64,000 bases of DNA from Heterocephalus glaber. Taxonomy: Eukaryota; Chordata; Mammalia; Rodentia; Bathyergidae. The number at the start of each line of letters is the position of its first letter. Positions within the stretch are counted from its first letter, which is position 1. Both the position numbers and the translations under genes were made by a program. Location of the stretch: positions 2,971,052 through 3,035,051 of the forward strand of contig NW_004624742.1 of the NCBI RefSeq assembly GCF_000247695.1. The letters run 5' to 3'. Under the pieces are notes generated by a model. It searched no databases. It was not told the DNA's origin and was given only the letters and a program-made list of their open reading frames with translations. Shown one piece after another: positions 56,705-64,000 of the stretch.

Positions 56705-57046
56705 TGTTGTGATCTTAAAGTTTGTGTCCCCTAAAGTTCACATACCGAAGTCTTAACCATCAAGGGGAGGTTGGGCTTTGAAAGGGGAAGTGATTAGGTC
56801 CCAAGAGCAAAGCCCTCCTCAATGAGATTAGTGCCCTTATAAAACAGGCCCACAGAAGGTCATCTGTCTCTGCGCCGAGTGAAGTGCCATCTGTGAGCCA
56901 GAAAGCGGGCCCTCAACAGACACTGAATCTGCTGGTGACCCATCTTGGCCTTCCTGGCCTTCAGAATGGTGGGAAATAAATTTCTGCTGTTTATAAGTCA
57001 CCCAGTCTATGGGTTTTTGTTATCACAGAACAAATAAAATCAGACA
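56705..57046 (+). mobile_element. MaLR LTR (MLT1/MST-like), sense
   Basis: 'tgtgtcccctaaagttcaca', 'aagtcttaaccatcaagggg', 'gattaggtcccaagagcaaa', 'gcccttataaaacaggccca' and 'gtgccatctgtgagccagaa'. It ends 'aaatttctgctgtttataag', 'tcacccagtctatgggtttt' and 'cagaacaaataaaat'. About 340 bp, solo. Confidence 0.88.
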
Positions 57047-57509
57047 ATAAATAGAATAAAATAACAGGAGGAGCAGGAAGAATCTGAAACAAGGAAACAG
57101 TCCTTACCTCCCTCTGTGCTTCCAGCTGCTAAGAAACTGACTCTGTGGGTGGAGCCACATGGGACTTCCCTGAGGACCCAACCCTCAGGCTGGCTGCACC
57201 TGACTAGGCCTCTCTCCCAGGGCCCGCTCCCAGCCCCAGGTGTTCCTGTGTCTCCAGGGCCACCCTGCCTGTGGGGAGTGGAGTCTGGTGTGCTTTGTGG
57301 AACAGCCTGGGGAGGGCTGGCTGCTCCCCGCCTCCTGCACAGTCCCTGGGGCCAAAGTGCTGCCGCCTGTGTCCTCAGTGCTACACGTGTTCCGGGTCTC
57401 ATTTATTTAACAAGCAGCCCTTACACCAAACCTTAATTCCTATGACCTCATAACAATCCCCAGGAACATCTAACATACCCAAAGTCACTCCGTTAGTGAG
57501 TTGTAGGTT
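57047..57509. other. Unique GC-rich stretch
   Basis: Overlapping open frames on both strands (57040-57402 minus; 57116-57436 plus) follow from base composition. CpG is depleted, so it is not a CpG island. Confidence 0.4.
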
Positions 57510-57616
57510 ATGAGTGGAATTTTGTTTTTGTACCGGGGATCGAACTTGGGCCCTTGCACTTGCCAGGCACGTGGTGGAACCACTGAGCTAAATCCCCAGC
57601 CCATAACTGGAATTTT
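57510..57616 (-). mobile_element. ID-type SINE (antisense) with target duplication
   Basis: 'tttttgtaccggggatcgaa' through 'ccactgagctaaatccccag'. Flanks ATGAGTGGAATTTT (57510-57523) and ATAACTGGAATTTT (57603-57616). The poly-T is only five bases long. Confidence 0.93.
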
Positions 57617-60600
57617 TAAGAAATATCTTTTTTTACTTGCAGCCTTTCCTCTTTGGTGACACAGCTGATGTGTGGCCAGATTGAGAACAGATGTGACTGG
57701 ACTGATGTCAGAATTCATCCAGGATCCCATACTCATTACTGGCTGGGCCTGCTATGCCTGGCCCTTTCACCTGAATGAGCTCCCTCCCAGGAGGATCCTG
57801 CATCCCTCAAAAATAAGCCACTGTGAGATGGCCCAACCAGTCCTTCAAAGAGACCCAAGCCCCCAGCAGCAGAGAAAAAAGCTGCAGAGCCTGCTAAGGT
57901 CATGTTGTCCCCATGATCTGCGACTGAGATTAAGGTTTAGCTTTGATTTCTTTCTTCTTAAGCAAGATCTCCAGGAAATGGTCGTTTTGTTTTGTTTTGT
58001 TCTGTTCTGGCCATCTCCCACTACTTTCTCAACCCCAGGGGTTCCTTCTGCCGAAGAAGAAAAACAAAAAGAATCTCAGGGCCAGGCTGGAAAGAACACT
58101 GATGCACTCAGGTGGGGCCCTCAGCTCCTGTACCTAATGGAGGAGCTGCGGCCAAACTGCAGAATTAGCCCTTTGTCGGGAATGGGAAAACTGACCTCTC
58201 CTTCCTCTGGCTCTGTCATCTAAGTCCAAGTGTGATGCAGTTGAAAACTGAGGATACTGAAAAGACATCTCAGGCCCTCAACCTGCTGAGTAGGACGAGG
58301 GCTGAACCTGAATGTCCCCTTCCCCACGCCAGTCAGCACCTGGGGAGGGGCAGGGTAGTGCCAGCTCAGGCGCAGTTTCCTTCCAATGGCCCAGCTGGGC
58401 TATGGCAATGCTGTCACAGACTCCACAAACAGGTGGGCGGCTGACCAAGTGCCAAACTATTCAGACAAACACAGCGCAGGGCCCAGGCAGTCTCCCTGCC
58501 CAGCCCTCCTGCCATGGCTGGGGGAGAATTCTTCCAATGCTCATGAACACCTCATAAGTACAACAAAGTCCTTGGCACCTGGAGACCAGGCAGTGACATC
58601 CAAGGTGAACAGGGCTTCCACTAGACCCTGATGTGGAGCCGAGACTTGGAGCTGGCTAGACCAGGCAAGCATGTGAGACACACAGGACACTGGTGCTTTT
58701 CTGGAAGGCTGGCTCATAGCCAATGAGGTGCCCACAAAACCATTTCCAGGTCACCGAGACCTCCACATGCCAGACAGACACAAGAACACTGAGACCCTGT
58801 ATGACATTTGGAGTGTGCAACAGTCCCACAAAGCCCACGGTCTGTCCCTGCTACCACAGTACACTTACGTGGGCATAAAGAGCAGTATCCAAGAAGCTCC
58901 CCTACCCAGTACCTGTCCCTGCCACCTGCTAAACCTTTGTGCACACTGGTGTAAGAATCACATAGGCGACATTCTCATCTATGGACAAAGGAAACTGCAA
59001 CACAGATGTACAGAGCTGATTCACCCCATTCCTCTGTTCCATATGGAAACTTCTTGCAAGAGAGAGCTGTAGGAAGGAACACCTCTGCCCAGGCTTCCTG
59101 CACCCCTCATTCCTGGAGGAGACCAACAGGCTGACAGTGGGTCCAAGTTCCTCTTCCCCAGTTAGGTATTAATGCTGCCATTGAACACAGCCTGCTGTTT
59201 TTCCTCCTGTCCTTAGGAGGTTTAGCTTCCTTCCACCATCTTTATGCTCCTGAGGGACTTCTCTGTCCACAAGGACTTGCTGGACCCACAGCCAGGGAGG
59301 GCCACACTTGCCAGGGAGCTAATGCCTCTGCCAGTGCCAGACAAAAGAGAACTGGTAACTACATCTCCCAGCTTCACTATCAGGTGACAATGTTGGGTAA
59401 ATTGTACCCCATTTTCCCGAGGTCCCCAATGGGATGATAGGTGTTGTACACAAGGGAACCTGCTCGTTTAACATTTTGTACTTGCCACCTTTCCTCCTCA
59501 GCCCACTTAAACCCCACCGTAAGAGGAAAAGAAAGAAAGAGGAAATATTCAAGAGAAAGTGACCCAGGAGTCCTTCAAGCCTGAATCTAAGAGAAAAACA
59601 GATGCTAACAAATAATTTATGCAAGCAGTGGGCTCCTATCCCCGTTCTCGGGTAAACACATGTCTGTACATCAAGTGTTCCATCACAGAGGCTAAAGGTG
59701 CACACTGGCTCTCTCACCCCTGTTTCAGACGTGGCACTTAGTGGGTTCTGAAAAAATGCTTTCAGCTAAATTGAGCTCACCCCAGGGAGCTCAGCTGAAA
59801 GATCCCTGGATGATAATCATTTTTACTGAGGACATTTTCTGTCCAACTGAATCTTCTAATAGGTGATCCTGTTTCTCTTTGTCACTGGGGGATCAATTTT
59901 AACTTCAGGGCTCATGAGCCAACCTCGGGCTCCTGGGTTAAGAATTATGAGGTAGGGCTAAGGTGAAAGAAGTTTGGACTTTGGTTTGCTCTCCAGGACA
60001 GATGACCAAGACCTGAACTGAATACAGCTCTGAGCCCAGAACTGTGGGCAAGAGATTCAGGATTCCTCTAAATGGTTGTTTCTACAAGGCTCACCCTAGA
60101 CATTGCTCCCAGGATGTAATAACATTTAACCATGGCATTTATTTATTGTATATGGCAAGGAACCAAGAGGGTACTGAAAAGTATTGATTGGATCTGAGCT
60201 TGGGAATAAGTTGGAGAAATCAATCTTATCTCACCCTTCAGAAAAATTTCCTTATTAAAGGACAAAATGAAAAGGAAGAGAAAAAAGTTGATAGCACCAA
60301 TCATCAAACTGTATTTGTCATCCGCAAATCTCAGACAGCTGGTGCCCCAGTGACTCCCAGTTACAGCTTGGAGTCTCAGTGTCTGCACACACTGCTGGAG
60401 TTAGTAACAACAGCCAGGGAGGAATTAATGGACCAAATGTGTCTGGGCCTTCCACTTCCTTAGATGAGTCACACCAGGCAAGCTCACCTCTCCTCCCAGC
60501 AGTGTGCTGGGCCCCAGCGGGAGAGCAGACCTAGACATGTATTGCCTGGGACTAAGCCATTCCCCAGATTCTTTGTCTGCAGAGCAGCCAGCCAACTCAT

Positions 60601-61499
60601 ACAGGTGGTGCCCTTTTATTCTTGAAAAAGGAAGCTCTAAGGTGAAAGGGGAGGTGGGGGAAGGGAGACAAGCCTCTCTGCCCAGGGTGTTAAAATTTGA
60701 TTGGAAAATTCCTTCAATGGCTCTGACTATCATACATGATAAATTCCAGGAGGGATAGGCTCCACCAGACTTGGCTCCTGTGCTTTGATTCTTGCCTTTC
60801 CCACCCTCAGTCCTCAGCAGCCTTCACTTTATAGGTAGACATCCAGTGTGGAGCCCAGAAGATGCTTCTTGGACAAGTAAAGTGTGATGTATGGATTTAA
60901 CATTTTTAAATTAAATAAATGAATTAAAGACTAGATAGACACACACACATACATGCATGCATATATCATACATACATTTGACCTGGTGCCAGGATCAAAA
61001 CGTGATTACAGCTCAGAGCTCCTCTTTCAGCCTTTGAGGGAAGGCCCAGCTCCCAGTTTCCCTCTCCACAAGAGGAACTACCACAGAGTTCTTAACCAAG
61101 GATCTCCACATGTGGGCTCAAAATGAGATACAATGATGCCTTGGCTATTTAGCAGATTTGGATGGGCAGATCCTTGCCCACAGTGTGCAGGGGTTCCTAA
61201 GGCATGGTCTTGGACTTCATTTCATCTTATCTAGCGAGAGGATTTATTCCTTATAAGGACAATCACAACTCTCAGGGTACCCAGGTCAGTGTGTCGTTTC
61301 TCTCTTAAGCAATAATCAAGAAACATGAGATCAGCCTTGGCCATGAGCACAGCACTGCTGGGGCCGGCAGGAATTCGAAAGATGTGATATACTGGGAGTG
61401 CCCCGGGAGTTTGCACCCTTGCTGGGGAAATGGATCACACACAGCAGCGACTGTTAAGTGGTGGCCCTTGCTGGCTGTGCACCGTAGTTAGGTGTATGG
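57617..61499. other. Long unique stretch, no gene supported
   Basis: About 3.9 kb without a confident interspersed repeat. The longest open frame (57672-58223, + strand, 183 codons) lacks a recognised domain and has a biased, low-hydrophobic composition; other frames overlap it and the opposite strand. A small (CA)n/CATA tract lies at 60937-60975. A conserved regulatory element or unrecognised exon could be present. Confidence 0.4.
60937..60975. repeat. (CA)n and CATA microsatellite
   Basis: 'gacacacacacatacatgca' followed by more ATACAT units; short and imperfect. Confidence 0.8.
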
Positions 61500-61504
61500 G
61501 ACAC

Positions 61505-61690
61505 AGAGTCGGATAGCCTGTTTACTGCCAGCTCTACTCTTTGCCAAAGGTACAAAACCTCCCCAAGTCCCTGTTTTCAGCCACTAGTACTTCCTCTCTC
61601 AACATGTTAGAAGGAGTAGATGAGACTGCCTTGTAAGGTGCTGGGCACAGTGCCTGAAGCTTTCAATAGCTGCCAGCTATCAATACTTTC
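61505..61690 (+). mobile_element. MIR SINE
   Basis: 'cacagagtcggatagcctgt', 'acctccccaagtccctgttt' and 'ggtgctgggcacagtgcctg' in sense MIR order. Confidence 0.7.
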
Positions 61691-62412
61691 TGCAACTACA
61701 CTATAAGTCCTTTGAAGATAAACTGATCTAGTTTTATAGTTCTTTGTTATCTCCTATACGGTCTTTCATATAATATCTTCTTAAGAGTTTGTTGATGTAC
61801 TTTGAAGGAAGTAATCACATAAGAGGAAAATAGTTTTATTGTGTAGGATGATTTCCTTCAGGAAAGAAAAAGCAAGGAGTTTGTGAAACTTAGCTCAGAT
61901 TTTAAAGAATTTACTTTATAAAAGTATGTTCAACTGCATATATTCATATGTTTAAATAATTAACCAAGGTTTATACACCTGTAGTTCATTCTGGAAATGT
62001 TTAGATAAGGATAACATGAACCCTGAGACGAAACAAAACAAAAACGATCTAGAGAAATCTGCCCTTTGGATGAGCATAACAATGGATCTTTAAGGGAGCA
62101 GGCAGAAAGAAACTTTCAGGAAATCAACTTTCTCCCTTGGTCCATATTATCAATTGCTGAGCAGGCTGGATGCCTGGCAGACCAAGTGCTCCTCACCTAG
62201 TCTGCATGTGCATGTGGTGCTGCTGCTAGGTGATGCCTGGGCAGGCCATGTGAGCCAAGCATGTGATCTCTGACACTCCACCTCAGCACAGTTAAGCCAA
62301 AGGAAGCCCCTTCTGAGCCAACTTTCCCTCATGGCCTGACCTGTTGTTGTATGATGGAAAAGAGTTGGATAGGGTTTGGGGAAAATGAATTCATTCATGT
62401 CTTAGTTCTATC
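61691..62412. other. Unique stretch, nothing recognised
   Basis: No supported feature. Confidence 0.4.
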
Positions 62413-62887
62413 ATTAGTGTTAGTCAGCTTTCCATTGCTGTGACAAAATACCTGACATAAATCAACTTTCAGGAGGAAGGGTTTACTTTGGCTCACAGTT
62501 TCAGAGGTTTCAGTGTATGGTTGGCTGGATCCATTGCTTTGAGCTTAAGGTGAGGCAGAATGACATGGTGACAGAAGCATTTAGTGAAGGAGGCTTCTAA
62601 CTTCATGGTGGCCAGCAAGGAGAATGAGGAGAGCCAGAGGGGCTGAGGATAAGATACACCCTTCTAGGGCATGCCTCTATTGGCTTTCTTACAATTAGGC
62701 CCCATTTCTTAAAGTTTCCATCACCTCTCAAGAATGCCATCAAATCATGAATCTATGAATGGATTAGTCCATTGATGAGATCAGAGCTCTCATGATCCAA
62801 TCACTTCCCAAAAGCCTTACCTTTGAACATTGCTACACTGGGGACTAAGACTTTTGGAGAAACATTTTAGAATCAAACCATAATTGG
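62413..62887 (-). mobile_element. MTD-like MaLR LTR (antisense) with 5-bp duplication
   Basis: The best preserved LTR of its class in the window: TGTTAGTCAGCTTTCCATTG, 'gtgacaaaatacctgacata', 'gtttactttggctcacagtt', 'tcagaggtttcagtgtatgg' and 'ggctggatccattgctttga', with the tail 'aacattttagaatcaaacca'. Flanking 5-mers ATTAG (62413-62417) and ATTGG (62883-62887) fit the MaLR 5-bp duplication with one mismatch. Confidence 0.92.
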
Positions 62888-63229
62888 GAGTATCTTTTAA
62901 ATGCAGGGGCTCGGTGCAGTGCATAAGTTTCAGCTCTAAATCCTGGCATCCTCTGCAGTGTGGGAGAGTGAGCTTAGAGGCAGGCTGCATGGCTGCTGGC
63001 AGCACATGGCAGGTGGGTACTGGTACCCAGAGCTCTGTCACAGACCATGTCCAGATTCCTTCTATGCTACCTCCCCAATGTATACACACAGGCACTTATC
63101 ATCATACCACCCAAAGATGGCAAGTATTCATTAGGGTTTGCCAAGAACCTTCTACAGAACAATGGGGTGAGGGGCTATGTTTCAAAGGGTACAAAATATA
63201 TGTGCATCAAGACCCTTGTCCTCAAGGTC
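62888..63229. other. Unique stretch, nothing recognised
   Basis: The 136-codon + strand frame at 62884-63294 starts at the LTR edge, runs into a MIR and has no domain. Confidence 0.4.
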
Positions 63230-63478
63230 AGGGTCCAAATGCCATCTGTCTCTGCATAGGTTGTGTAGTCATGGATACACTTCAACCTCTCTAATCCTAT
63301 CCCTTCACCTGGAAAGCAAGGATAATAAAACCTGTCTTGCTTGTTTTAAGAATCAAAGGTAAATATATACTAAGCTTGTTAGACTTTTTCCCTGAGATTG
63401 GATTGTTGTGAAGAAATAGGTATTTTATTTGAAGTTCCCAGCATAGTGCCTAGCACCTGACAGGTATTAAATGAATGG
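63230..63478 (+). mobile_element. MIR SINE
   Basis: 'acttcaacctctctaatcct', 'tggaaagcaaggataataaa', 'acctgtcttgcttgttttaa' and 'cccagcatagtgcctagcac' in sense MIR order over ~240 bp. Confidence 0.75.
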
Positions 63479-63482
63479 TAAT

Positions 63483-64000
63483 TACAGACATTCCTTGTTT
63501 AATGATCAATTAATTTCCTGCAAGTAGGTCATTAAATGAATTGGTTGCTAAAAGAGGAATATAGTATGAAGATTACAATATCAGAACAGAGAAATGATCA
63601 AAGAAAACTCCAAATGACGACTTTGTTTTTATTTGCATAACTTTTACATGCAGTACTCTAACCTATAACAGAACATAAAACTACATAAGTCCCCTACCTT
63701 TGAACATTTGAGTTACAACGAATGTACCTTGCATTACAAACATTGGTAAATGTGAACAAATTGTGGAAGTACCTCACCCTAACCCTAAGCCTGTACCATC
63801 ATTTTTAGGTAACTGTAAAAGTAAAAATGGTTTATTTACAGTATTTTTGCATGTGTGTTTGGTTTTTTATGCTTTACATTGTATATTTGTGCCAAAGGTA
63901 TACAAGACTCACTTTTTTTGATTTACAAATGAATCCAACTTACAAACATTCTCCCTGAATGAAACTCGTTTGTAAGTCAGGTACGTACTGTACAGTACTG
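63483..64000. mobile_element. Possible Tigger-like DNA transposon remnant, runs off the window
   Basis: Left edge 'cagacattccttgtttaatg' resembles a Tigger-type terminus. The right part repeats a 'ttacaaa...cttacaaacatt' wording at 63712-63745 and 63922-63950, then 'actcgtttgtaagtcaggta' and the palindromic 'gtactgtacagtac'. Such 'cgtaagtc...' ends are typical of pogo/Tigger elements. No transposase frame is visible. Confidence 0.35.

Noticed and set aside
57672..58223. 183-codon + strand open frame
   Set aside because: No recognisable domain and no splice-flanked structure. Starts next to an ID insertion, and several shorter frames overlap it on the same strand. Best treated as chance.
62884..63294. 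136-codon + strand open frame after an MTD-like LTR
   Set aside because: Begins at the LTR edge and ends in a MIR; no domain.
63776..63788. Telomere-like CCCTAACCCTAA
   Set aside because: Only two units, within AT-rich repeat-like DNA. No interstitial telomeric array.
1..64000. CRISPR arrays, operons, prophages or defence-type gene clusters
   Set aside because: The window is mammalian nuclear DNA. No regularly spaced identical repeats or gene clusters are present.

Overview
The window is a stretch of nuclear genome from a rodent, almost certainly intergenic or deep-intronic. The evidence for rodent is the repeat set. There are many copies of a tRNA-derived ID-type SINE with a GGTACC-A(n) 3' end, 7SL-derived B1 SINEs, at least three B1-ID dimers, rodent MaLR (MTD-like) LTRs, and L1 copies with rodent-like purine-rich 3' UTRs. 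No mouse or rat B2 or B4 pattern was noticed, so a non-murid rodent is more likely. The species cannot be fixed from sequence alone.

No protein-coding gene, functional RNA gene, CpG island or CRISPR array could be supported. The longest open frames (up to 194 codons) match no family I recognise, or they run through repeats. One 140-base run of N at 42622-42761 is an assembly gap inside an L1 fragment.

Layout. 0-7.4 kb: a small minisatellite, an old L1 remnant, an antisense MaLR LTR, two diverged copies of an unclassified ~350 bp element, and two clusters of nested insertions (ID/L1/ID at 3.4-4.2 kb; L1 within L1 at 4.6-6.1 kb). 7.4-12.1 kb: mostly unique DNA with a local tandem duplication, a (TG)n tract and old L1. 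12.2-12.6 kb: a solo ERV-type LTR with a perfect 6-bp target duplication. 13-28 kb: sparse old repeats (MaLR LTRs, MIRs) in unique DNA. 28.2-33 kb: a young L1 3' end followed by a dense run of SINEs. 33-40 kb: MIR/L2, an MTD-like LTR, an inverted-repeat mariner fossil and two copies of an ancient mammalian repeat. 40-43 kb: old L1 and an MLT1-like LTR split by an L1 and the gap. 43-51.6 kb: MIRs, a B1-ID dimer, L1 ORF2 fragments carrying SINEs. 53-57 kb: MLT1-type LTRs flanking a 2.07 kb L1. 57-64 kb: largely unique, with one ID, an MTD-like LTR and a possible Tigger-like element running off the right edge.

The useful biology here is stratigraphy. Target-site duplications and nesting order the activity as old L1/MIR/MaLR, then the L1 family ending in a CATGTACTAATAAA-like tail, then the L1 family ending in ACCAATAAAA, with ID SINEs inserted into both. 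I saw nothing that supports a novel enzymatic or defence system.
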